DNA of 23,830 bases from Jimgerdemannia flammicorona. Lineage: Eukaryota > Mucoromycota > Endogonomycetes > Endogonales > Endogonaceae. The DNA is taken from positions 1 through 23,830 of the forward strand of contig RBNI01001183.1 in the NCBI GenBank assembly GCA_003990745.1, in the 5' to 3' direction. The notes under the pieces were generated by a model. It was not told where the DNA came from. It did not search any database and saw only the letters and a list, made by a program, of their open reading frames with translations. Position numbers and translations under genes: made by a program. Each line of letters opens with the position of its first letter. Within the stretch, counting starts at the first letter, position 1. This document shows positions 9,708-19,320 of the stretch, piece after piece.

Positions 9708-11474
9708 TTAGGCGACAAACTTCTTGCCTTTCTCGATGTTATCCCGAAGCTCGGGAATCGCGGCGGCGATTAAGGACTCTTCGTAGGGCGAGAGCTCACC
9801 AAGACCGTGTATTTTCTCGACACCGTTGGGCTACGGTAACGGTGACAAACCAAAGATAATCAGCATGGTGAGAACTCTGGTCGTAGGTAACAGTCACAGG
9901 AATACGCGGAAACAAGAGACACGTACACCGAGGTCAACGTTTGAGGCAAAGAACTCGATGCCCTCATCGGCAAACAGGGGAGACTGGACATAGGTAGGCT
10001 CAGTGACAGTCTTCTTGCCAGAAGCGGCTGAAAAATGGTTGGGTAATAGGAGGAGATATATGTTAAGTACGAGATACAATCAAGTGAGTCAAATGGCACA
10101 CCATGTATGTCGACACATGTAATCAGTCAATCTTCGTTTCGGTGGCCTAATATACTTCAACTCTGCTGTTATCACCCACTGCATCGATTTCGCCACACAA
10201 ATAGTAAGAATAAAAAAGGAGCAAAACGGAGGTTTGGAGAGTTATGCGGTACATACCACTAATCAGCGCGTTTGCGAACTTCGCTCCGGCGAAGGCCATC
10301 GAAAGCGTCGCCGAACCAGTACCGTTCTTCGCTTTGACGACTTCGTCACCGCCAAATTGGATGCGGTGAGTCAGGGCCTTAATCTCGTCCTCAGTGAAAG
10401 AATGACTGGACTGGGACAGCAGGGGTACAATGGTGACGCCCGAGTGGCCGCCGACGACGGTGATCTTGGTTTTGGAGCCATCAGTATCCTTGAGCTCGGA
10501 GACGAAGCGCGAAGCACGGATAACATCGAGGGAGGTCACGCCGAAGAGGCGCTTGGGATCGAAGACACCGTGGAGTTTCAGGACCTCGGCAACAATCGGG
10601 ACGGTTGAATTGACGGGATTGGAGATGATGAGGACGTGGGCCTTGGGCGAGTGCCTAGGGGGAAGGGTGCGCATATATTAAAACGGCGAACAAAATTTTC
10701 CGCAATGCTATGGAGTCAGGTCGGTTGACTTCACGATTTTACTTCAATTGTAATGCATACTTAGCGATGGCGGTAGCAAGATCGCGAACGATGCTAGCAT
10801 TGGTGCTGAAGAGGTCATCACGAGTCATATCGGGCTTGCGGGGGATACCAGCTGGGATGACAACAATATCTGAGCCCTCGAGGGCAGTCTCCAGTCCATT
10901 GTTCTCGGGGCCGTGCCCTGTGACCTAGGGAGCGACATAAAGGTTGATATTGAGCCTCAATTAATGTTCATCGCCCTAAACAGAGGACGTCCTTGACACT
11001 GTACCACCCATTACTGAGCTGGCAAATCAAAACTCTCGCCCATGGGAGGCGCGCCCAAAGGATTTCTCTGTTCCAGGGTTATGGCTTTTCAAATGCACGT
11101 CCGACAGTATGTCTTCCGGTCCTCTCTTTGAGGACTCTCTCTGGTTGTTATTGTCTTGATACAAATCGAAATATCGCCAAAGTATTTACCACAGCGTTTG
11201 TGTTGATATGGCTCAGGTCAGCAGCAACCCCGGGAGCATTGACGATGTCGTACACGGAGAGGTGGTTAACTTGAGAATTCCGCTTAAGAAGTAGAGAGAG
11301 GGGCTGACCAATACCACCAGCGGCACCGAGAACGGTGACCTTTGTGGATTTCTGTTTGGTCTGATGAAATCACGAGATTACTACAAAGTATGCGATGCAT
11401 ATGGAAAGCATCAGATCATGTGAGAAGCTTACGGCAGTGGAGAATGCGCGCTTAGCGACAATGGAGGTGAACAT
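9708..11474 (-). CDS. MDH1: Malate dehydrogenase, mitochondrial
   Basis: Six exons (11474-11433, 11351-11190, 10924-10761, 10654-10257, 10027-9927, 9830-9708) give 329 aa, the usual length for this enzyme. It oxidises malate to oxaloacetate with NAD in the TCA cycle. The N-terminus [14 protein letters not shown] is a typical matrix targeting peptide and is its own exon. The NAD-binding loop GAAGGIGQ is at 23-30. The mobile substrate loop is [12 protein letters not shown], the fold core is [11 protein letters not shown], and LDVIRA and the active-site VGGHSG follow. The C-terminus ends EKGKKFVA with no peroxisomal SKL-type signal, so a mitochondrial rather than peroxisomal or cytosolic form is expected. 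All splice phases agree. The oxaloacetate carrier gene lies about 5 kb away. Confidence 0.96.
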
Positions 11475-11640
11475 TGTTTTTTGGTTTATTTTTGCTGAGG
11501 AAGAGAGAAACCAGGGGGGGCTCGCAAGTCGCGGCGCGTTGGAAAGGAAATCACCATGAGCCAATCATCATCGTGGTAAAATGCGATGACGTCATTCCAC
11601 CTCCCATCTTGTTACAAAAACAGGGAAAATGCTAGGCTAG
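11475..11640 (-). promoter_or_regulatory. MDH promoter with CCAAT box and TGACGTCA
   Basis: Upstream of the MDH start lie CCAAT at 11561-11565 (within GCCAATCA) and a perfect palindromic TGACGTCA at 11587-11594. CCAAT is the target of the HAP/NF-Y complex, which activates respiratory genes in fungi, so its position here is sensible. The second motif is a CRE-type bZIP site, as in the promoter at 1397. Confidence 0.5.
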
Positions 11641-11749
11641 TACAGGAACCACTCAAGGTGCAACTATCCGGCCCTTCAAGTACTGCATCACCGCCTTCGT
11701 GCCGCCTTCAAGAATAGCGCGTCGCGGAACACGAAAACTGTGGAGCAGA

Positions 11750-11771
11750 TTTTTTTTTTTTTAAAAAAAAA
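11750..11771. repeat. T13-A9 homopolymer junction after LRRC40 stop
   Basis: Thirteen T are followed directly by nine A, two bases beyond the LRRC40 stop codon (on the minus strand, A-rich after T-rich). It could fold as an A-T hairpin or be part of the 3' end signal. It carries no coding information. Confidence 0.6.
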
Positions 11772-11772
11772 G

Positions 11773-14462
11773 TCAGTACCATCCATTTACAACCCGAATG
11801 TTCTTTAAGTCTGCTTGGTAACCAAAATTGGGAAAGTACCTGTTTCCATCAATCATTAGTGTCTGTATTGAAGTAACGTTTCCAAGCTCCGGTGGCAAAT
11901 ACCCAATGTCGTTGTTGGACAGATCAAGTATATTTAGATTCGTGAAGCTGGATGCTGTGATCTCCGAAATCCGATTTGACGCGGCCATAAAGCTGGTTAA
12001 TGCCGGGAACAAGGTCGTTGTCAGATCGGCGGGTAATGCAGTGAGGCGATTGCTTGTCAAGTTGAGAGTTTGCACAGCTGGAAAAGCGGTAACACCGGAG
12101 GAGGATTGGATGGCTGTGATAAGGTTATGGGACAAGTCGAGAGTTTGCAGATTGGGCAGAACGACATTGCCAGGTAAGGAAACGATGAGTGTGGTGATTT
12201 TATTGTGGTGGAGGGTGAGATGAGTGAGTGTTGTAGAAAAGACGTGGAGGGAGGTCGGGAATTCCGTCATGTTGTTGAACTCTTTAAATGTATGATGAAT
12301 GACGACAGAAAAAGAAAAAGAAAAGAAAAAAAGAAAAACGTTAGACAAGAACACGAGCAAACTACTTTTAACATATCAAATTCACTGGAAATTGATCTTC
12401 AACGAACCGAGAGCAATAGACACGGGATCAAACGGCACTCCCACTAAATCATCCTCAGACAAACTAGTGATGTTTTTCCTTGGCAGCTCAAGAGTGCGTG
12501 TGGAGTTAGCTTGCTGCGACTGCGCTGGTAGACTCGACTTGGAAGCCGCTGCGGCTGCATTACGAGTAGATGTGGCCGGGTTTGTGAACTCGGCTTTGCT
12601 TTTTGGAGCCTTGCCCATGCCAAGGCCACCAAAAATTTCGGCTGCCTCTTGGACGTTGATGTCTATCAGCATATAGAATACCGAGAAAATAATAATAATG
12701 ATGATATATGAGACTCACCATGGTATCACATAGCAGAGTTCTCAAGCGACAATGCACATGGGTTAAATATTTTACACAAACCTGGATCAGCTGCTAACCG
12801 ATCCCGCAGCGACTTCAACAGTTCCGTGGTGCTCCTGCCCACCTTTGGCGCATTCTTGATAGGATTCCCTTCCCAGGTCAAAACACTCAGGCTCTCAAGC
12901 AATCCCAGTTCTGCTGGTAAATGCGGCAGCAAATTTCCCGCGACATCAAGGCGATTCAAGGTACGAAGCGTCAATAGCCCATCCGGCATTTCCACGAACT
13001 TGTTACCTTGCAGGTCGAGAGTCACGAGATCAGGGCACGTGTGTAGCAAGGGCCCTAGAGAAGCGAGTTGATTTCTTGCAAGCAGAAGTTCTTTGAGCTT
13101 AGGCAGTAAAACGGGTGGGTGGAAAAGCGAGCTGCTGTTGGCGGTGGCATTGCCACTATCAAAAATTTTTGGCTGAGGAGCGTCGTCAATGCGGGTGATT
13201 TTATTTTGGCGGAGATCGAGGTAGTGTAGAGTTGGAAAGGTGACGTTATCGAACGACTGACCGAAACCTAATATCATGATGGGTTGACAGCGTGGAAAAG
13301 AGTAATGGTTGATTATAGGGCTCACTTTGAGTGGGTTCGTTTAAAAGCCAGTCCTTACCTCGGAAAGCCACAGTCAATTGATTCTCGGCCGCCTCAAACT
13401 CCGCCAGCTTCGTGAGTCTCGCAAGCACCTCCGCAGACGGCAATGCCGCCAGACGATTCTTTGACAACTTGAGTTTCTTCAAATTCAATAAATCCCCAAT
13501 TTCTTCTGGCAAACCCGTCAAGTGATTCTGCGATAGATCAAGGTACTCTATACGGGTCAGTCGGCCGATTTGAGGGTCCACGGACTCAATCTGGTTGCCA
13601 GCAAGATGCAATTCGTTCAACGCTTTCAGTTGAAATATAGGCGATGGCATAGTTGTGAGTCGGTTGTGAGCTATGTTGAGCTGCGTGATATGTTCGAGTT
13701 GGCCGAACTCGCGAGGAAGGGTTGAGATTTTGTTGTTGTGGATCTGTGAACAAGGATTTGCATAGATGAGTTGATCATTGCTCCAGATGGTGATAACTCG
13801 TTCTCTAACTACTGGCTTTAGCTTATTGCAGACAGGCGACAATATCTCGCAATCTCCGCCCATAGAAATGGGCACATTGCCAACTCGAAGGCAACAATAA
13901 ATAATAAACAAACATACATCGAAAACCGTCAATCCGAGAAACTCCTCGCCTATCCTTGGAGATATTTCTTCGATCGCGTTATCAGCGGCAATGAACTTTG
14001 TCAGATCGATGGTCTCGTACCAGGCATCACCGCCAGAGGAGTTGAAATCGATGTTGATTGCCTTGGTGTCCGTGTGGTACATATCCCAGACGGCATTGGG
14101 GATCAACGTGAGCGAGCGATTGGAGATGTTGAGGCGACCTGAGTGTACCCCAAACATTGAAGTAGGAAGGGAAAGCAAAATGCTCTTCAACACTCTTGAT
14201 CGTTGTCTACCAAGGAAATGCCTTTTAACTTCGTGTTTTAAATACAGCTCAACTCACCAGAAGACCTAGCCTGCTTAATTAATCTCTCCAAGCTGAGCCC
14301 GCCCGCGGCTTCCTCGTTCAATTCATTGTCAGGTCGGGTCTTGTTAGCTCTCTGCTGCGCCATAAAGGACCGAACGCCATCGGAGGACTTACTTCCTGTA
14401 CGCGAGGAAGAGGTTGTGGGCCGTGGGGTGCTCTGAGGTGAGAGTTTTTTGGGAGATGACAT
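11773..14462 (-). CDS. LRRC40: Leucine-rich repeat protein, LRRC40-like
   Basis: Six exons (14462-14258, 14138-13918, 13743-13359, 13267-12782, 12662-12408, 12281-11773) give 686 aa; human LRRC40 is 602 aa. A Ser/Thr-rich, basic head is followed by GGLSLERLIKQARSSGRLNI, which matches the LRRC40 entry segment (lead-in helix, then RLN(I/L)S.R.LT.IP). About 20 LRRs of the LxxLxLxxNxL(xx)LP type follow (for example LDLSQNHLTGLPEEIG). A repeat-free low-complexity insert (residues about 435-520) precedes a second LRR block that ends LPPELGNVTSIQTLMIDGN. There is no signal peptide or membrane segment, so it is cytosolic or nuclear. The molecular role of LRRC40 is not established. The last junction is the weakest: donor GTTCGT (12407) keeps phase, while the better-looking GTGAAT nearby does not. 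Confidence 0.87.
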
Positions 14463-14609
14463 TATTATTGGCAGTGGAGTACAGTGGAGCAAACGCGCTG
14501 CAAGGCGATGTCATCGCACCCTTAAATACTTGGGTGACTGCCATTCCTCAATGATAGAGGGACAAACGCTTAGTCATAAAAACAAAACATTCTCTCTCAA
14601 CAAATTACT
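14463..14609. promoter_or_regulatory. 147-bp divergent promoter of LRRC40 and riboflavin synthase
   Basis: The two start codons face away from each other across 147 bp. It contains the perfect palindrome GCGATG-T-CATCGC at 14505-14517 and a TTAAATA stretch near 14522. The palindrome resembles the GCGATGACGTCAT seen in the MDH promoter with its centre changed. Confidence 0.45.
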
Positions 14610-15644
14610 ATGTTCACTGGCATCATTGAGCATATGGGCACGGTTGTGTCCATCGTCCCACAAGATACCTCCTCCTCTGGTGGGAATGGCTGGAGCGTTA
14701 CTGTGGGCGACTCCTCCGTTGTCTTGACCGACTGCCACATTGGAGATAGCATCGCTGTGAATGGTTGGTAAACATGCTTTTGGCTCATCTTACTCTCAAC
14801 GGTTTTCGTCCGTTTTTCAATTCAGAATTCCACCCTTATGATTTATATATGTCTTTGAATTATAGGCACTTGTTTAACTGTTACCGAGTTCGACAAGGAT
14901 TGGTTTAAGCTCGGTATTGCGCCTGAGACACTGCGAAAAACGAATCTGGGTATGAATTGGGCAACCTGGCATCCTCTTTAACACATAGCAGCATTGCTGA
15001 ACCCTGGTTCTTTTCCAATTTTACGATCAGGTGACCTCAAAGTCGGTGACAAGGTCAACCTCGAACGGGCAATGGCAGCTGGCCAACGTTTCGGCGGGCA
15101 CATGGTGCAGGTACTATTCTCTCTGTTTAGATCGTGTGCCCATTGTCCGTCCGAATCTAGACGGACCAAAACAGGGGTCGTCAATAAGCTTGATGGATTG
15201 GCTTACACATTATCGCGGCGGATATATCACTAATCGATCATATGATTTCAGGGCCACGTCGATTCTCCAGCAACCATTACCTCCATCACCCCCGAAGAAA
15301 ACTCTCTCTGGTTCCGATTCACCCTCCCAGACTCCAGCCTGCTGCCCTATATTATCCCCAAAGGATTTATTGCCATCGATGGCACATCGTTGACGGTCTG
15401 TGATGTGAACGATCGCGAGCGCTGGTTTACCATCATGATGATCGCTCACACGCAGAATCACGTCGTACAGGCAAAAAAGCAAGTGGGAGACAGGGTCAAC
15501 ATTGAGGTGGACATGGTGGGCAAGTACGCGCTTAAGCACGTTGAGGGGTTATTTGCGGGTTTGACTGGGAAGGGGAGGGAGGGAGAAGAGAGTATATTAG
15601 AGAAATTGGTGAGGAATGTGTTAGAAGAGAAGGGGAAGATTTAA
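14610..15644 (+). CDS. RIB5: Riboflavin synthase alpha chain
   Basis: Four exons (14610-14763, 14866-14949, 15031-15110, 15252-15644) give 236 aa, the normal size for this enzyme. It converts two molecules of 6,7-dimethyl-8-ribityllumazine into riboflavin and a pyrimidine product, the last step of flavin synthesis. The protein starts with the invariant MFTGIIE and holds two lumazine-binding barrels. The first has SIAVNGTCLTV and FGGHMVQGHVDS. The second starts about residue 115 and has AIDGTSLTVCDV, FTIMMIAHT and the closing VNIEVDMVGKY. The conserved GHVDS is rebuilt exactly by intron 3. Three introns were placed by phase and by this conservation. Fungi make riboflavin while animals do not, which supports a fungal host. 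Confidence 0.97.
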
Positions 15645-15772
15645 TTTGGTTGTATGAATAGCGATAAACGCCATTCCAGTTACATTCGACTCTGTGGCTG
15701 TGCCTTTCCTGGATGGTTGCGTCATAATTAAAATAAGTAATCCTGACCCTCCTTCTGTCATCGTCGTTCTCA

Positions 15773-16354
15773 TCAACACATCGTCGACATCCCACCGCTA
15801 CCCTCTCGGTTTTTTACTAGTGTGAAAGTGAGCTGCCCTCCAACCCTGATTCCATACTGTTCAACCATTCTTCGTTCCACACTAACCGGTGGGTCATACA
15901 CCTCTTCCTCAGATCTCTGTTGATCGTCAGTATCGTCGAGACCTGCCACGAATAGTAAACTGTTTCCTCCCTTCGTAAATCGTATATCGATCAAGGTCGT
16001 TATATCTGCCGAGCGAAGCCTATACCTAGCGGATCAATTTTCAACAAGAAGGCGGGTTTGAGGACCTGATTTCGAAACCGACCCAATATTTTCATTGTCC
16101 CCTTGACAACCCAAGCCTACGGTGGACTATCAAGACGAGGGCATTTGTTTGGGATTACTCAGAAGATCAGGACAAGCAAGCATCCCGTTCAAAACCGTAT
16201 TGTATCACAATCGGAGACAGAGAAAACCCCCGCCACTAAGCAGAAACCAGATACGATTATCACCAATCAGAAACCATCACTGGCCTCACTAGCATCGAAC
16301 CTGAGACGGTACTTTTTGAACATCACTAAGCGTTAGAAAGTAGGCAGCAGACAT
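15773..16354 (-). CDS. Small OB-fold-like protein, possibly Ten1-like
   Basis: Three exons (16354-16301, 16116-16079, 16025-15773) give 114 aa: MSAAYFLTLSDVQKVPSQ, a middle segment ending TMKILGR, then the rest, starting YRLRSADITTLIDIR. The joins are phase 0 and phase 2; donor GTTTCG of intron 2 is atypical, intron 2 is only 53 nt, and the open frame ends at 15773. The size, the strand-rich layout and the pattern YFL...VP....VKG.MKILGR resemble Ten1-type OB folds, where a VRxxGR strand follows a short helix. Ten1 is the small subunit of the CST telomere complex. This is a weak resemblance, not a recognised family match; RPA14-like or an unrelated small protein is possible. The gene is convergent with riboflavin synthase and divergent from the carrier gene. 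Confidence 0.45.
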
Positions 16355-16450
16355 TTTACCCCGCACCATCACACTCTTTTTCTACGTTAGCTTGTCTTCC
16401 AAACCCTCCCTCGAACGTTAAGGTTATATACGCAGGAGCGATATTTAATC
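16355..16450. promoter_or_regulatory. 96-bp divergent promoter region
   Basis: The gap separates the start of the small minus-strand gene from the start of the oxaloacetate carrier. It is pyrimidine-rich on the plus strand with a TTATATA stretch at about 16424. No palindromic factor site is evident. Confidence 0.3.
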
Positions 16451-17705
16451 ATGGAATTACCTACATCAACGTCCACGGTTGCGAATCCCATCGATACCGT
16501 ACACTCTGCCGCGACCTTGCAGGTGGGCGTTCAGCCACAACCGTTTTTAAGCAAGAACACGAAGGACACGTTAGTTGGATTTATTTTGGGCGGGGTGGCG
16601 GCGTGCGGAGCGGTAACATTTACGAATCCGTGGGAGGTGAGGATTTTGTGTTTAGACAGTTGCCAATGGTGGGGCATATCGTTGCAAGACGTGATTTGGG
16701 TGCTAGCCATAATACAATGTCATGTGGGCCTAATATGAGTTTGTTGATCTCGTCGCTTTAGGTAGTAAAAACGCGTCTTCAACTACAAGGTGAACTTGTA
16801 CGTGCTGGCAACCTAGCTGAAACCGCCCGCCCATACCGCAATTCTTTCCAAGCGTTAGTACTTGTGTTTCGTCACGAAGGAATTCGCGGTATACAACGTG
16901 GTCTTGGATCAGCGTATGTGTACCAAATCTGTCTGAACGGCACCCGCCTCGGTCTTTACGAACCCATTCGCAACGGCATAAACGATTTATTCAGCAACGA
17001 CCACAGCAATAACAACATCCCGGTTCGCATCGCCTCGGGCGGCATCTCGGGCATTTGCGGCGCTGCTATCGGATCTCCTTTCTACCTTGTTAAAACGCGC
17101 ATGCAGTCGTATTCTCCCTCGTTTAGCCAGATTGGACATCAACATCATTACACGTCCATCTATAACGCGCTCTCATCCGTGTTCCGTGCAGAGGGGGTCC
17201 GCGGTCTTTATCGCGGAATAGATGCCGCGATGGCGCGTGCTGGCGTGGGATCTGCTGTACAGCTGCCGACGTACGATATGACCAAGCAGGTATTACGAAC
17301 GCGCTTTGGAATGGGGGATAATTTCTCGACGCATTTTGCATCCAGCTTGATTTGCGGGTTCTTTGTGTGCTGCGCCATGAATCCGTTTGATGTCATTAGC
17401 ACACGTATGTATAATCAGAAAATGGATCCGGTGACGGGACAGGGTGTACTGTATAAGAATCCATTGGACTGTGTGGCGAAGATGCTCCACACGGAGGGAG
17501 TTGCTGGGTTGTATAAGGGATTTTCGGCGCATTATTTAAGAATCGGGTAAGTGAGACGTTGGTGTTTCTCTTGGTTGTTTTTGCTTTTGCGGAGTGTCGC
17601 CCAGCCAATAACAACAGTTGTGGTTTTGTTGTTAGGCCGCATACGGTGCTGATGTTCATCTTCCTCGAGCAATTGAAGAGGGCGTACCATTCGCAGTTCA
17701 ATTAA
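16451..17705 (+). CDS. OAC1: Mitochondrial oxaloacetate carrier, Oac1 type
   Basis: Three exons (16451-16636, 16762-17546, 17636-17705) give 346 aa. It is a six-helix SLC25 carrier of the inner membrane with three repeats. The three signature motifs read NPWEVVKTRLQLQGE, SPFYLVKTRMQSYS and NPFDVISTRMYNQK. The sequences around them, and the ending LRIGPHTVLMFIFLEQLKR, match the yeast Oac1 branch, which moves oxaloacetate, sulfate and alpha-isopropylmalate. Motif 2 has Tyr for the acidic residue and motif 3 has Ser for the basic residue, as in that branch. The N-terminal 45 residues are a soluble extension before FILGGVAACGAVTF. The animal relatives SLC25A34/35 are the alternative label. Malate dehydrogenase, whose product is a substrate, is encoded nearby. 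Confidence 0.92.
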
Positions 17706-17933
17706 GTGGTATCCCATATTATAGACTAATGTAACTTACATTGCATATTAAATGGTCTTTTGTAACTATGTACGTACACAACCATGGCAAAATCAATATG
17801 GAACAAAGCATCACTCGCATGATATAGATACTGCTTTGTTCAAACAAAACACGCGACTGCCAAGCCACCTCCTTACTTTGCCCTGACAAGAAATAGAACA
17901 TCGCAAAGGCTCTTTTTTTCCCACTCAACCACA
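17706..17933. other. Intergenic gap before the nuclease-domain gene
   Basis: This 228-bp stretch lies between two plus-strand genes and must hold the 3' UTR of the carrier and the promoter of the next gene. A CT-rich tract (CTCTTTTTTTCCCACTC) just before the ATG at 17934 is the only notable feature. Confidence 0.35.
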
Positions 17934-19117
17934 ATGACTGCTGACCAACCCTTTTCCGAACAGGAATCGTACTACCAATGGCTACATTTACGCTTTGACT
18001 GGAGGGGGCAGTGCGAAGGCATGTCGCCCTTGGTGCGGAAGACCGTCGAAGACTTTTTTGAACCTGCAATCTTCTTTGGAGAGGGCACCCAGACCGCGAG
18101 GACGCAGTTCTTGCTCGGTGAGACAACTTGGAGGAAGATCATTTCGCCTTTCTTTATGCTTTTCTCTTACTAACACTACCAATGCTTCGGGTCTATTTAT
18201 AGGCACCAGCCATTTCGACGGCCGCCGCTACGTCCTCCTTTCCGAACTCGTAGCTTTGCAGCTGCGGTCGCTTCTCACTAACCTTTTGAATCGAAAAATC
18301 ACCCTCACGGAGCCCAAAACTTACTCGCACACCTACCACGACCTTCAGCCAATCGTTTTCGAGTCAAAAAAGGTATACTTCAAAACTATGGAAAAGCTCA
18401 AGAATATCAATAAGGCGATCAAGACGAAGGAACGTCTCGAAAACCTCCAAAGCCAATGGCATCGCGCCGCGCAGCTGGTTTCGGAGAAGAAATACATTTT
18501 CCTATCTGTAGACATCGAAGCTTGGGAACGTGATCACTCGCGTCTCCTCGAGATTGGGTGGACACTGTACGATTCACAACGTGAGCAGCTGCAGGATCAA
18601 CATTACCTGATTTCGGATTATCGCCATCTCACGAACGGTAGCTTTGTTGCAGACCGGAAGCAAAATTTCATGTTTGGTACCTCGGTGTGGTCGACGCTGC
18701 AAGAGGCTCTGCACGAGCTAAACAAGGATCTGGCGTGGGCGGTCGACCGTGATGGAGGAGTTGTGCTGGTGGGGCATGACCTCAAGTCAGATATCGTTTA
18801 TCTGGAGAAGGTCGGGGTCATGTGTGGCGAGAGTAATGAAAATGTCGTGGGCCGGTTTGACACGGCGGAAATTTATGCAGCGAAGAATAAGGAACCGAAT
18901 AATCGGGCCAGTTTGGGCAAGGCGTTGGACGGTTTGGAGATGGAGAATTGGTGTTTGCATAATGCAGGTGAGTATTCGGGATTGATACTTTTGTGGGCGC
19001 ATCAAAGGTTGGAATTTTCCTCAAATCCTCCGTTCATATTTTGCAGGAAACGACGCCCATTACACCATGGAATTGTTCCTCAAGCTCTGCGACCTCTTAC
19101 TCGCTGCCGGAAGTTGA
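17934..19117 (+). CDS. DEDDh exonuclease-like protein, Gfd2/YDR514C family
   Basis: Three exons (17934-18117, 18203-18967, 19047-19117) give 339 aa. The C-terminal half is an RNase H-fold 3'-5' exonuclease-like domain. It has IFLSVDIEAWERDHSRLLEI (Asp and Glu of motif I), VGHDLKSDIVYLE (motif II), FDTAEIYAAK, and HNAGND, an H-x4-D motif III that is completed only when exon 3 is joined. All four acidic residues and the His appear present, so activity is plausible. The arrangement matches the fungal Gfd2/YDR514C domain; yeast Gfd2 is tied to Dbp5 and mRNA export, whereas YDR514C is a mitochondrial or nuclear nuclease-like protein. The N-terminal half, starting MTADQPFSEQESYYQWLHLR, is not a domain I can name. 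No targeting peptide is obvious. Substrate unknown. Confidence 0.85.
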
Positions 19118-19320
19118 GTGATATATGCACATGGTTGATAATATGTATATGCTCGAGAGAAAGACACTGCTCAAGCCTCACCCTGTACATACATATACAT
19201 ACAGTCTTCCTGTTATGAAATAAAGCGACTTGTTAGTGGCTGATTGGACTGGGGTGACTGTTGTTTCTCTCCAAAAACCAGCGAATTTGTCGGATTCCTT
19301 TCTTACCTGACAGAACTCCG

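Noticed and set aside
10234..10608. Long plus-strand frame opposite malate dehydrogenase
   Set aside because: It is antisense to a well-conserved exon and only mirrors its codon bias.
16103..16336. Plus-strand open frame of 77 codons ending in a basic tail
   Set aside because: It opens at TTG, not ATG, and has no upstream exon I can join. The opposite strand gives a coherent three-exon product fitting the divergent layout.
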